The translations under genes were made by a program, and so were the position numbers. From Klebsiella pneumoniae (GTDB lineage Bacteria; Pseudomonadota; Gammaproteobacteria; Steroidobacterales; Steroidobacteraceae): DNA of 46,318 nucleotides. A model generated the notes under the pieces. The model ran no database searches, was not told where the DNA came from, and was given only the letters and a program-made list of their open reading frames with translations. Of this stretch, positions 9,137 through 18,052 are shown in pieces. The stretch is from assembly GCA_945873095.1 (NCBI GenBank), contig CAMCBU010000017.1:1-46318 (forward strand), in the 5' to 3' direction. Each line of letters starts with the position of its first letter. The first letter of the stretch is position 1.

Positions 9137-11398
9137 GTGCCCCTGATGTCGCCGCTGCTCGCTCATCTCTGCCTCGGTTCGTTGTTGGTTGCGACAACGC
9201 TGCAGGCTGCCTTTGCGCAGAGCGTTGCGCCGCCGCTCTGTCCCGCGCCCTCGGCACTGCGTCAAGCCAAACCGGCGATGGCCCCCGCCACAACACCACC
9301 GATCACGGCACAGGTTGATGACCCGATCGAAGTTTTGAGTGATGGAGCGACACTCGATCTCGACGGTGACGCCTCGCTCAAAGGCGATGTCGATTTGCGC
9401 CAAGGCGAACGAAAACTGCACGCCGAGGATGTTGAATACGACGCCAAAACGCGTCAGTTCCGCGTCAACGGGCAAATTCGTTATTCCGATCCAACGTTGC
9501 AGGCAACCGGTCAGGCGGGCAGTTATCAACCGGTCGACGGCGCCGTCATCGAAAATGGCTCGTTCGCTCTCCCCTCGAGACCCGCCCGAGGCGCAGCGGA
9601 CGCCATTCGCATTGGTCTTGACGGCAAGGTGTCGCTCGCCGATGTTTGGTTCAGCACCTGTCCTGAAAACCAGCAGGGCGCTGTGCCGGATTGGCGAATC
9701 AAGGCCAGTGACATCACGCTCGACACGATCGCCCGAAACGGCACAGGTCGAAACGCCTCGATCGAATTTCTCGGCGTGCCCATCCTCTACCTGCCGTATC
9801 TGTCGTTTCCGTTGGGCGATCAGCGCAAAAGCGGTTTTCTGTTCCCCAATCTCGGCTACAACACGCGTGGTGGGATCGAGATGGCGGCACCGTATTACCT
9901 AAACCTCGCACCTAACTACGATTTGACGTTGTTGCCCACGCTGTATGGCCGCCGCGGACTCGATCTCGATGCGCGCTTTCGATATCTCACGCGTCAGCAC
10001 CGAGGAGACTTGCGACTCAACTACTTGCCGTCCGATTCGCTGAGACGGATCGACAGAAGCTGGGTACAAGCCCGACATCGTAGTGACTTCGGTGATCGAT
10101 GGCGCTTGGACGTCAATGCGCAGAGCGTCAGCGATGCCGAATATTTTGAAGATTTCGCAGCGGGCGCCGAGGGCACCAGCACCGCGTTCCTGCAGCGCAT
10201 CGCCCAGCTGAGCTATAGCGATGACCGATGGCAGCTTCGTGGCGAATTCCAACAGTTCCAGACCATCGATCGCCAACTCGACGTTGCCGACTTGCCGTAT
10301 GCACAACTGCCTCGACTGAGTCTCGGCGGCGCCGGCTCCTCAAAGAATGGAAATCTCCCACTTGCCTGGTCACTCGATGGTGAGCTCGTCAACTTCGATC
10401 GCGATGTCGGCGTGACCGGTTGGCGACTCGATATTGCACCTCGTGTCGGACTCGATTGGTCGGGGCCGGGCTATTACCTCAAACCCTCCGCCGGCTGGCG
10501 TTATACGCAGTACGAACTCGACGGCGTGGCGGGCGACGCCGCACGCTCGCCGACGCGCTCGCTGCCTTTTGCAGCACTCGATGCCGGATTCATTCTGGAG
10601 CGCAGCGCGACGACACCGAAAGATAATCGCATCACTCTCGAACCCAGACTACTCTATCTTTGGACGCCGTGGCGCGCTCAGAGCGAGCTGCCGATCTTCG
10701 ACACGGGTATCCCGGATCTCGATTTCGTCCAGCTTTTCCGCACCGAGAGATACGTTGGAGCGGATCGCGTCTCCGATGCCAACCAGATCAGTCTTGGCAC
10801 GACAGCGCGAATCTACGATGGCAAATCCGGGCGCCAAAAACTCGCTGCCACCATCGGACAGACCTTTTATTTCGATACACCGCGAGTGCGTTTACCGAAC
10901 GAGCCGTTGACGGGTCGAAACGAATCGGATTTATTCGCGCAGGTGTCGGTGGCGGCTTGGCGCGCTTGGAACGTCAACATGGGCTTGCAGTGGAACTCGC
11001 TCGATCGCCGTCAGGAACGCAGTCAGATTCGCCTTCAGTATCGGCCCGATGACGAACGCGCGGTGAACGTCGCTTATCGTTATCAGCACGATCGGCTCGA
11101 GCAGGGTGAGCTCTCCGGTGCCTGGCCCGTCAGTCGTCGCTGGAACGCCTTTGGCCGCATGGTCTACGATCTGCAAGATCGCTCGAGCCTCGAGACCTTC
11201 GCCGGCGCCGAATACAAAGCCTGTTGCTGGCGACTGCGGCTCGTTGGTCGACGCTTCGTTTCGACGCGCACCGGCGAGCGCGATACGGGCGTTTATCTCC
11301 AGCTGGAACTCAATGGCCTCGCGAGTGTCGGAAGTTCAGCAGACGCTTTCCTCGAGCAGGCAATTCGGGGATACTCCTCGACCGGCGTAACTCGTTGA
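9134..11398 (+). CDS. lptD: LPS-assembly protein LptD
   Basis: Outer-membrane beta-barrel that, with LptE, inserts lipopolysaccharide into the outer leaflet. The 754-residue product has a signal peptide (about 1-28), an N-terminal OstA/LptA-like beta-jellyroll (about 62-165) and a large barrel to the C terminus. The mature protein has four cysteines, Cys36, Cys176 and the adjacent pair Cys697-Cys698 (YKACCWR), matching the two nonconsecutive disulfides of E. coli LptD. The block FLGVPILYLPYLSFPLGDQR is typical. ATG 9134 or 9146 are both possible starts; the open frame extending upstream across amgK is not coding. It is followed by its chaperone gene surA, the conserved order. Confidence 0.95.
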   Translation: MVPLMSPLLAHLCLGSLLVATTLQAAFAQSVAPPLCPAPSALRQAKPAMAPATTPPITAQVDDPIEVLSDGATLDLDGDASLKGDVDLRQGERKLHAEDVEYDAKTRQFRVNGQIRYSDPTLQATGQAGSYQPVDGAVIENGSFALPSRPARGAADAIRIGLDGKVSLADVWFSTCPENQQGAVPDWRIKASDITLDTIARNGTGRNASIEFLGVPILYLPYLSFPLGDQRKSGFLFPNLGYNTRGGIEMAAPYYLNLAPNYDLTLLPTLYGRRGLDLDARFRYLTRQHRGDLRLNYLPSDSLRRIDRSWVQARHRSDFGDRWRLDVNAQSVSDAEYFEDFAAGAEGTSTAFLQRIAQLSYSDDRWQLRGEFQQFQTIDRQLDVADLPYAQLPRLSLGGAGSSKNGNLPLAWSLDGELVNFDRDVGVTGWRLDIAPRVGLDWSGPGYYLKPSAGWRYTQYELDGVAGDAARSPTRSLPFAALDAGFILERSATTPKDNRITLEPRLLYLWTPWRAQSELPIFDTGIPDLDFVQLFRTERYVGADRVSDANQISLGTTARIYDGKSGRQKLAATIGQTFYFDTPRVRLPNEPLTGRNESDLFAQVSVAAWRAWNVNMGLQWNSLDRRQERSQIRLQYRPDDERAVNVAYRYQHDRLEQGELSGAWPVSRRWNAFGRMVYDLQDRSSLETFAGAEYKACCWRLRLVGRRFVSTRTGERDTGVYLQLELNGLASVGSSADAFLEQAIRGYSSTGVTR

Positions 11399-11417
11399 TT
11401 TTTCGCGGAACACCCTC

Positions 11418-12734
11418 ATGACCTTCAGCCCTTCTTCGTGGCTTGCCCTCGCAGCTTTGCTTTGCGTCATCGGCGGCAATTCGGCAACGGCACAAAACCG
11501 CACCCTCTCGGACAAAGGCGTGATGCTCGATCGTGTCGCTGCCGTGGTGAACGACGGCGTCGTGCTGCGCAGCGAACTCGAAGAACAAATGTCGCTAGTG
11601 GGCGAGCGCCTGAAGGCCCAAGGCCTCGAGATGCCGCCGGTGGATGTGTTGCGTCAGCAAGTGCTCGAGCGTTTGATCCTGCAAGAGCTGCAGATCCAGC
11701 GCGCGCAGCGAGCGGGCATTCGTGTCAACGACGAAAACTTGAACCAGGCCCTAGCCGAGGTTGCACAGCGCAATAACATCGGGCTCGCCCAACTTCCGGC
11801 TGCACTCGCTGCCCAAGGCATCGACTACGGCGCATACCGCGAGACCGTACGCCGAGAGATGACCATTCAAGTGCTGCAGCAGCGCGACGTCATTCAACGC
11901 ATCAACGTGTCGCCGCGTGAACTCGAGCAATTTCTCGAGAAGCAGAAGTCGCGGCCGTCTGAGCTCAACGAATACAACCTCTCGCACATCCTCATCGCCG
12001 TGCCTCAAGAGGCGACGCCGCAGCAGCTCGAAGACGCCACCCGGCGTGCTGACGATGTGGTCAATCGCGCTCGGCAGGGCGAGGACTTCGCACGTCTCGC
12101 AGTAGCCTATTCGAACAGCCAAACGGCTCTCGAAGGCGGTGCACTCGGTTGGCGTCGCGGCCCCGAGATTCCGACGGTGCTCGCCGATCTGGTGGTCGGT
12201 CTCAAGCCCGGTGAAATTAGCGCTCCGCTGCGCACGCCGTCCGGATATCACATCGTGCGCTTGAACGAAGTTCGTGGTGCCGATCAGCAAGTCGTGATTG
12301 AGCAGACTCGAGCTCGTCACATCCTGCTGAAACCCACCGAAATTCAAGACGACGCGACCGTCGAGCAGCGCCTACGCGAAGTTCGCGAGCGCATCCTGAA
12401 GGGCGAAGACTTCGCTGTGCTCGCCAAGACCCTATCGGAAGACCCCGGCTCGGGCGCCGAGGGTGGTGATCTGGGTTGGACGGCACCGGGCACGTTCGTC
12501 CCCGAGTTCGACGCCGTGTTGGCTTCCTTGCGTGAGAACGAGATCAGCGAGCCTTTCCGAACGCAATTCGGCTGGCACATCGTGCAGTTGCTCGGCAAGC
12601 GTCAATACGACAGTACCGACGAGCTGCGCCGTCAGCGCGCCTTCCTGCAACTGCGCGGTAGCAAGGCCGACGAGGAAACCGAGCTCTGGTTGCGTCGTCT
12701 GCGCGACGAAGCCTATGTCGATATCAAGAGCTGA
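11418..12734 (+). CDS. surA: Periplasmic chaperone and peptidyl-prolyl isomerase SurA
   Basis: Chaperone that delivers unfolded outer-membrane proteins, including LptD, to the BAM complex. The 438-residue product has a signal peptide (about 1-25), the SurA N-terminal chaperone domain (LDRVAAVVNDGVVLRSELE onwards, to about 165), two parvulin domains (about 186-285 and 297-396, each with an ARHIL or LSHIL start and a GGxLGW motif) and a short C-terminal strand. It begins 19 bases after lptD; pdxA starts inside its 3' end. Confidence 0.95.
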   Translation: MTFSPSSWLALAALLCVIGGNSATAQNRTLSDKGVMLDRVAAVVNDGVVLRSELEEQMSLVGERLKAQGLEMPPVDVLRQQVLERLILQELQIQRAQRAGIRVNDENLNQALAEVAQRNNIGLAQLPAALAAQGIDYGAYRETVRREMTIQVLQQRDVIQRINVSPRELEQFLEKQKSRPSELNEYNLSHILIAVPQEATPQQLEDATRRADDVVNRARQGEDFARLAVAYSNSQTALEGGALGWRRGPEIPTVLADLVVGLKPGEISAPLRTPSGYHIVRLNEVRGADQQVVIEQTRARHILLKPTEIQDDATVEQRLREVRERILKGEDFAVLAKTLSEDPGSGAEGGDLGWTAPGTFVPEFDAVLASLRENEISEPFRTQFGWHIVQLLGKRQYDSTDELRRQRAFLQLRGSKADEETELWLRRLRDEAYVDIKS

Positions 12735-13740
12735 GACCCAACACCCGCCGTCGCGCCCCCGTATCGTCATCACCTCGGGTGAGCCAGCGGGTATCGGCCC
12801 GGAGCTGTGTGCGCAAGTCGCCCGAGATCTCACCAAAGATTTAACCAATGATCTGGCCAATGATCTGGCCAATGATTTCAGGGGTCGCATCGATCTGACG
12901 TGTCTCGTCGATCGCCCCCTGTTCGAGGCACGCAGCCGTGCGATCGGAATCGAGGCGACCAAGTTGCCGATGACGATCGAACATCGACCACTGAGCGTGC
13001 CATCCCGAGCCGGTGAGCTCGATGTACGGAACGCGAGCTACGTCATCGGGCTACTCGATACGGCACTCGATGGCATTCGCGCGGGTCGTTTCGATGCGAT
13101 GGTGACAGCGCCTGTCCAAAAGAGCGTGATCGCCGAGTCTGGTGTGCCGTTCTCTGGGCACACTGAATACTTGGCGGAGCGTACGGGCACCCCACTGCCC
13201 ATCATGATGCTCGTTGCCGACAGCCTGCGAGTCGCGCTCGCGACGACTCACTTGCCATTGCGGCGCGTACCCGAGGCCATCACTCGCCGCAAGATCGTCG
13301 ACATCGTGAAGGTGATGCACGCCGACCTGCAGCGACTCTGGCACATCGCCCAGCCGCGGATCGCCGTGTGCGGCTTGAATCCGCACGCGGGCGAAAATGG
13401 TTTGCTCGGCGACGAAGAACTCCAAACCATCGCGCCTGCCATCCAAGAGGCAAAATATCTCGGGATCAATGCGTTCGGGCCGATCCCTGCGGACACCGCG
13501 TTCGTACCGCGCGAGATGGCGCAATATGACGCTATTCTGGCGATGTACCACGATCAAGGCTTGCCGGTGCTCAAGCATGCGGGCTTCGGTGCTGCGGTGA
13601 ATGTCACGCTGGGGCTACCCATCATTCGAACCTCGGTCGATCACGGCACGGCACTATCGTTGGCGGGTACCGGTCGCGCCGATAGTGGCAGTCTCAGCGC
13701 GGCCGTCGAGCTCGCTGTGCGACTGGTCGAACGCCGCTAA
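12715..13740 (+). CDS. pdxA: 4-hydroxythreonine-4-phosphate dehydrogenase
   Basis: NAD-dependent oxidation of 4-phosphohydroxy-L-threonine in pyridoxal phosphate synthesis. The 341-residue product carries ITSGEPAGIGPE at the N terminus, the metal-ligand histidine motifs GHTEYL and MYHDQGLPVLKHAGF, and the C-terminal TSVDHGTAL block. ATG 12715 overlaps surA by 20 bases; the codons after the surA stop contain no other start before the conserved ITSGEP segment. Residues 38-53 are a four-residue repeat (DLTK, DLTN, DLAN, DLAN) encoded by 12-bp tandem units, an insertion compared with E. coli PdxA. The stop overlaps the rsmA start (TAATG). Confidence 0.94.
   Translation: MSISRAETQHPPSRPRIVITSGEPAGIGPELCAQVARDLTKDLTNDLANDLANDFRGRIDLTCLVDRPLFEARSRAIGIEATKLPMTIEHRPLSVPSRAGELDVRNASYVIGLLDTALDGIRAGRFDAMVTAPVQKSVIAESGVPFSGHTEYLAERTGTPLPIMMLVADSLRVALATTHLPLRRVPEAITRRKIVDIVKVMHADLQRLWHIAQPRIAVCGLNPHAGENGLLGDEELQTIAPAIQEAKYLGINAFGPIPADTAFVPREMAQYDAILAMYHDQGLPVLKHAGFGAAVNVTLGLPIIRTSVDHGTALSLAGTGRADSGSLSAAVELAVRLVERR
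12826..12873 (+). repeat. 12-bp tandem repeat (4 units) inside pdxA
   Basis: Four in-frame 12-base units, the last two identical (GATCTGGCCAAT), encode DLTK-DLTN-DLAN-DLAN at residues 38-53 of PdxA. The unit length is a multiple of three, so changes in copy number keep the frame. It sits after the first nucleotide-binding segment in a region of variable length in the family. Confidence 0.85.
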
Positions 13741-14513
13741 TGGTGTTTGCTCGCAAGCGTTTTGGTCAAAATTTTCTGCACGATCGCAGCGTCATCGCTC
13801 ACATCATCGAGGCCATCGATCCGAAGCGAGGCGAGCCGCTGGTCGAAATCGGGCCCGGTCGTGGCGCCTTGACCGAAGATCTGCTGCAAGCAGCGGGCGC
13901 ATTGGACGCGATCGAGATCGATCGCGATCTTGCGGCCGATCTGCAGCAGCGCTTTGGTGCGCTTGGTCTTCATCTGCACGTGACGGATGCACTGCGATTC
14001 GATTTTGCAAAACTCGCCGAGACCCAAGGTCGACGCTTACGCGTTATCGGTAACCTGCCCTACAACATTTCGACGCCGCTGCTGTTTCATCTGCTCAAAA
14101 CGCCTGCCGCCATCCTCGATCTGCACATCATGCTGCAACGGGAGGTGATCGAGCGTATCTGCGCCGAAGCCGGTAGCAGCGAATATGGGCGACTGACGGT
14201 GATGCTCGCGCCCTGGGTCGAGGCAGAACATCTTTTTGATGTGGGCCCCGGGGCTTTTCGACCAGCACCGGAGGTGTGGTCGGCGGTGGCTCGACTGACG
14301 GTGAGAGCGCAGCCCGCCTTCGCCGTCGATGAGCGCTACGGTCAACTCGTCACCGCTGCCTTTTCGCAGCGACGGAAGACACTTCGAAATGCCGTGCGTC
14401 AATGGCTCGATGTGGCGGCGATCGAAGCCTGCGGCGTCGATCCGGCCGCCCGACCCGAGACACTGCAGCCGAGTCAGTTCGCGGCTCTTGCGCAGCGCAT
14501 CCCCGCTCGCTAG
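13740..14513 (+). CDS. rsmA: 16S rRNA (adenine1518-N6/adenine1519-N6)-dimethyltransferase
   Basis: KsgA: dimethylates A1518 and A1519 in helix 45 of 16S rRNA late in 30S assembly. The 257-residue protein begins KRFGQNFLHD, has the SAM-binding motif VEIGPGRGALTEDLL and the catalytic motif NLPYNISTPLLFHLL, and ends with the C-terminal helical domain (FSQRRKTLRNAVRQWL). ATG 13740 overlaps the pdxA stop by one base. The order pdxA-rsmA-apaG-apaH is conserved in Gammaproteobacteria. Loss of KsgA gives kasugamycin resistance in other species. Confidence 0.95.
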   Translation: MVFARKRFGQNFLHDRSVIAHIIEAIDPKRGEPLVEIGPGRGALTEDLLQAAGALDAIEIDRDLAADLQQRFGALGLHLHVTDALRFDFAKLAETQGRRLRVIGNLPYNISTPLLFHLLKTPAAILDLHIMLQREVIERICAEAGSSEYGRLTVMLAPWVEAEHLFDVGPGAFRPAPEVWSAVARLTVRAQPAFAVDERYGQLVTAAFSQRRKTLRNAVRQWLDVAAIEACGVDPAARPETLQPSQFAALAQRIPAR

Positions 14514-14522
14514 CGTTGCCCC

Positions 14523-14900
14523 ATGGACGATCGACATTGCATCAAAATCGACGTCGTGACGGAATACATCGATGGTCAATCCGACCCCGATGAACACCGA
14601 TACGCGTTCGCCTACACCGTCACCATCGTAAATGAGGGCTCGGTGAGCGCGAAGCTCATTTCACGTCACTGGATCATCACCGACAGTGACGGCAAGGTTC
14701 AGGAGGTGCGTGGCAAGGGTGTGGTCGGCGAGCAGCCCTCACTCGAACCAGGCCAAGGGTTTCGCTACTCGAGCGGCGCGATCATCGAGACGCCGGTCGG
14801 TACGATGCAAGGCAGCTATCAAATGCAAGCCGAAGACGGCGTCGAGTTCGACGCACCGATCGCCGCGTTTCGGCTCGCCAAGCCCGGCATGCTGCACTGA
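14523..14900 (+). CDS. apaG: ApaG/DUF525 protein
   Basis: Small fibronectin-III-like beta-sandwich protein (DUF525) of unsettled biochemical role, conserved beside apaH. The 125-residue product has the family blocks [38 protein letters not shown] and [18 protein letters not shown]. It begins 9 bases after rsmA and its stop overlaps the apaH start (TGATG), so these are coupled. Confidence 0.93.
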   Translation: MDDRHCIKIDVVTEYIDGQSDPDEHRYAFAYTVTIVNEGSVSAKLISRHWIITDSDGKVQEVRGKGVVGEQPSLEPGQGFRYSSGAIIETPVGTMQGSYQMQAEDGVEFDAPIAAFRLAKPGMLH

Positions 14901-15721
14901 TGCGCCGAATTGCGATCGGCGACGTCCAAGGTTGCTCGGCGGAGCTGACACGACTTCTTGACCTCTGCGAGTTCGATCGCGCACACGATCAACTGTGGTT
15001 CGTCGGCGATCTGGTCAATCGTGGTCCCGATTCCTCGGGCGTACTGCGCTTTGTTCGATCGCTCGGGGATGCTGCCAAGGTGGTCCTCGGTAACCACGAT
15101 CTGCATTTGCTGGCACTCGCTTTCGGCTCTGGCTCGAGAAAGCGACGTGACGGCGATACGCTCGATGACATTCTCACGGCGGCGGATCGCGATGCCCTGC
15201 TGAGCTGGCTGATCAGCCGACCACTCGCGATCGCTGCAGGGTCGGATCTCATGGTGCATGCCGGCCTTGCGCCTACGTGGTCGCTGCCGCAGATACTCGA
15301 GTTGGCGGCCGAGGTCGAACACCAACTACAGCGTGACCCGCAAGCCTTGTTCGACCACATGTACGGCGACGAGCCGAGCTCGTGGTCATCGTCGCTGAAA
15401 GGTTTTGATCGCTGGCGCTTCGTCATCAACACGCTCACACGTATGCGTTACTGCCGGACCGACGGGCGCATCGATCTGAAAATGAAAGGGGCGCCCGGCT
15501 CGCAAAAGGCAGGCTGGCTACCCTGGTTCGATGTCACGCCGCGCGCCAGCGCAGATAGCCGCGTGATCTTCGGGCACTGGTCGACCCTCGGTTTGGTCGA
15601 TCGCGCCGATGTGCTCGCATTGGATACGGGTTGCGTATGGGGCGGATCCCTGACCGCCGCCTGCCTCGACGATGGGACACGCTGGCAGCTCGACTGCGCG
15701 GGCCATCGCGAGCCCGGTTAA
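14900..15721 (+). CDS. apaH: Bis(5'-nucleosyl)-tetraphosphatase, symmetrical
   Basis: Hydrolyses Ap4A to two ADP and can remove Np4 caps from RNA. The 273-residue metallophosphoesterase shows the metal-binding motifs GDVQG (residues 7-11), FVGDLVNRGPDS and LGNHDLH near the N terminus, a later histidine in MVHAGLAP, and GHWSTLG near the C terminus. ATG 14900 overlaps the apaG stop. The next gene (fumarase) starts 31 bases after its stop. Confidence 0.95.
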   Translation: MRRIAIGDVQGCSAELTRLLDLCEFDRAHDQLWFVGDLVNRGPDSSGVLRFVRSLGDAAKVVLGNHDLHLLALAFGSGSRKRRDGDTLDDILTAADRDALLSWLISRPLAIAAGSDLMVHAGLAPTWSLPQILELAAEVEHQLQRDPQALFDHMYGDEPSSWSSSLKGFDRWRFVINTLTRMRYCRTDGRIDLKMKGAPGSQKAGWLPWFDVTPRASADSRVIFGHWSTLGLVDRADVLALDTGCVWGGSLTAACLDDGTRWQLDCAGHREPG

Positions 15722-15752
15722 AATAGCGCGATATTCCATCGAGAGCTGCACC

Positions 15753-17282
15753 ATGAGCACGATCAAGCAACAAGATGTCATCGACAGTGTCGCCGATGCG
15801 CTGCAATACATCTCCTACTACCACCCGATGGACTACATCGAGGCGCTCGGCCGAGCCTACGAGCTCGAACAATCGCCGGCAGCGAAAGATGCCATCGCGC
15901 AGATCCTCACCAACTCGCGGATGTGTGCCGAGGGACATCGCCCGATCTGCCAGGACACCGGTATCGTCGTCGTGTTCGTCAAAGCGGGTATGAACGTTCG
16001 GTGGGATGCCACGCTGACGCTCGATGAGATGGTCAATGAGGGCGTGCGGCGCGCCTATCTGAACCCGGACAACACTCTGCGCGCCTCGATCGTGGCGGAC
16101 CCGGCTTTCACGCGTAAAAACACTCGCGATAACACACCCGCTGTCGTGCATGTCGAGTTGGTGCCGGGTGACGACGTCGAGATCACCGTGTCAGCCAAAG
16201 GCGGCGGCTCGGAAAACAAGGCGAAGTTCGTGATGTTGAATCCGAGTGACTCGATCGTCGATTGGGTTTTGAAAACCGTTCCGACGATGGGTGCAGGCTG
16301 GTGCCCACCGGGCATGCTCGGTATCGGTATCGGTGGCTCGGCCGAAAAGGCGATGCTACTGGCCAAAGAATCCTTGATGGATCCGATCGATATGTCCGAG
16401 CTCAAAGCACGCGGTCCAAACAATCCTCTCGAGGAATTACGCATCGAGTTGCATGACAAGGTGAATGCGCTCGGGATCGGCGCCCAAGGCTTGGGCGGAC
16501 TGTCGACGGTGCTGGATGTCAAAATTCTCGACTATCCGACCCATGCTGCCTCAAAGCCCATCGCCATGATCCCGAACTGCGCCGCGACGCGCCACCTGCA
16601 CTTCACGCTCGATGGCTCGGGTCCCGCAAAATTGGATCCACCCGATCTCGCCCGTTGGCCCAAAGTGGACTGGGCGCCTTCGGCCGAATCGCGTCGCGTG
16701 AATCTCGATACGTTGACGCCGGCGGAGGTTGCAGCATGGAAGCCAGGCGATCGACTGTTGCTCAATGGCAAGATGCTCACGGGGCGCGATGCAGCGCACA
16801 AACGCATCGCTGATCTGATCTCAAGCGGCAAGGGTCTTCCCGCAGGCGTCGACTTCCGGAACCGCGTGATCTACTACGTCGGCCCCGTCGATCCCGTGCG
16901 CGATGAGGTCGTTGGACCGGCAGGGCCGACGACAGCCACGCGGATGGATAAATTCACCGAAATGATGCTGGCCGAGACGGGTCTCATCGCCATGATCGGC
17001 AAAGCCGAACGCGGACCGACCGGCATCGAAGCCATTCGTAAGCACAAGGCTGCTTACTTGATGGCAGTCGGTGGCGCTGCCTATCTCGTCTCCAAGGCGA
17101 TCAAATCTTCACGCGTCGTCGCATTCGAAGATCTCGGTATGGAGGCTATCTACGAATTTCAGGTCAAAGACATGCCGGTCACCGTGGCGGTGGATGCCAA
17201 TGGCACCTCGGTGCATCAGAGTGGGCCGGCTGAGTGGGCTGCCAAGATTTCAGCGAGCGGCATTCCCGTCAAACAACGCTAA
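15753..17282 (+). CDS. fumA: Class I fumarate hydratase (iron-sulfur)
   Basis: Oxygen-sensitive [4Fe-4S] hydratase interconverting fumarate and malate in the TCA cycle. The 509-residue protein joins an alpha part and a beta part in one chain, as in FumA/FumB. Cluster-ligand cysteines are Cys66 (RPICQDTG), Cys184 (GAGWCPPGM) and Cys276 (MIPNCAATRH); the GIGIGGSAEKAMLLAKESL block and C-terminal DPVRDEVVGPAGPTTATRMD are also typical. The ATG at 15753 directly precedes STIKQQDVIDSVADALQYIS, the usual N terminus; the frame open further upstream lies within apaH. It converges with fliA, 11 bases apart. Confidence 0.94.
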   Translation: MSTIKQQDVIDSVADALQYISYYHPMDYIEALGRAYELEQSPAAKDAIAQILTNSRMCAEGHRPICQDTGIVVVFVKAGMNVRWDATLTLDEMVNEGVRRAYLNPDNTLRASIVADPAFTRKNTRDNTPAVVHVELVPGDDVEITVSAKGGGSENKAKFVMLNPSDSIVDWVLKTVPTMGAGWCPPGMLGIGIGGSAEKAMLLAKESLMDPIDMSELKARGPNNPLEELRIELHDKVNALGIGAQGLGGLSTVLDVKILDYPTHAASKPIAMIPNCAATRHLHFTLDGSGPAKLDPPDLARWPKVDWAPSAESRRVNLDTLTPAEVAAWKPGDRLLLNGKMLTGRDAAHKRIADLISSGKGLPAGVDFRNRVIYYVGPVDPVRDEVVGPAGPTTATRMDKFTEMMLAETGLIAMIGKAERGPTGIEAIRKHKAAYLMAVGGAAYLVSKAIKSSRVVAFEDLGMEAIYEFQVKDMPVTVAVDANGTSVHQSGPAEWAAKISASGIPVKQR

Positions 17283-17293
17283 GGCTCGATGAT

Positions 17294-18052
17294 TCAGCCG
17301 CGCGCGTGCTGAGCGGCTGTGTTCCGTGCGGGCGGTGGCGTTTTGCCCGCCTCCATGCAACCGCGAAGTTTCTTCGCGACGGCGGTCAACAACTGACTGA
17401 CACGTGATTCGCTGACCGAGAGTACCGCGCCAATTTCTTTTAGCGTGAGCTCTTCGTCGTAGTAAAGCGCGACGATGAGTTTTTCGCGCTCGTTGAGTTC
17501 GGCGATACCCGCCTTCAACGCGCGAAAGACCAGCTCCTCTTCGACCTCGTCCTCGGGCAGCGGCGTTTCGGCTGCGAAGTCGATCTCTTCCAGCGTGGTC
17601 GACTCGGCCAAGCCTTGGTTACGCCCGCGAAGTGTGTGGTATCGCGCGATATCAAGACCCATTTCAGTCGCGATCTCGCGATGGGTTGGCGCGTTGCCCG
17701 TCGCATTGGCCAGCCGCGTCTCCGCTTCACGCGCCTCGACGGCCACCTTGACGGTACTGCGAGGTGCCCAGGACGCACGGCGGATTTCATCGAGCATGGC
17801 ACCCCGAATCCGCAGCTTGGCAAACGTCTCAAAATCATTGCCGCGTTCGGGGTCATAGGCCGCGAGTGCCTCGATCAAACCGACCATGCCGGCCTGAATC
17901 AGATCGGCCGGTTCGATCGCCGCTGGCAAACGTGATCGAAAATGCGATGCGACTCGCTTGACGAGACCCATGTGCGCAGCGACATCCGGCATGCCTGCCA
18001 CTTCGATGTCAGTGCAATCCGCTACCGATTCGTAGGAGTCGCGACGCTTCAT
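17294..18052 (-). CDS. fliA: RNA polymerase sigma factor for flagellar operons (sigma-28)
   Basis: Sigma-28 directing late flagellar genes such as flagellin. The 252-residue protein has region 2 (HMGLVKRVASHFRSRLP, PADLIQAGMVGLIEALAAYDP, FETFAKLRIRGAMLDEIR), region 3 (THREIATEMGL) and region 4 with its helix-turn-helix (LTLKEIGAVLSVSESRVSQL). Its start overlaps the flhG stop (ATGA), making it the last gene of flhA-flhF-flhG-fliA. In this class fliA depends on sigma-54 and FleQ, in line with the sigma-54 promoter before flhA. Likely targets here are the flagellin and fliS promoters. Confidence 0.95.
   Translation of the reverse strand: MKRRDSYESVADCTDIEVAGMPDVAAHMGLVKRVASHFRSRLPAAIEPADLIQAGMVGLIEALAAYDPERGNDFETFAKLRIRGAMLDEIRRASWAPRSTVKVAVEAREAETRLANATGNAPTHREIATEMGLDIARYHTLRGRNQGLAESTTLEEIDFAAETPLPEDEVEEELVFRALKAGIAELNEREKLIVALYYDEELTLKEIGAVLSVSESRVSQLLTAVAKKLRGCMEAGKTPPPARNTAAQHARG

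Noticed and set aside
9116-9529. Upstream in-frame extension of amgK
   Set aside because: It is antisense to the lptD 5' end; kinase homology begins after ATG 9115.
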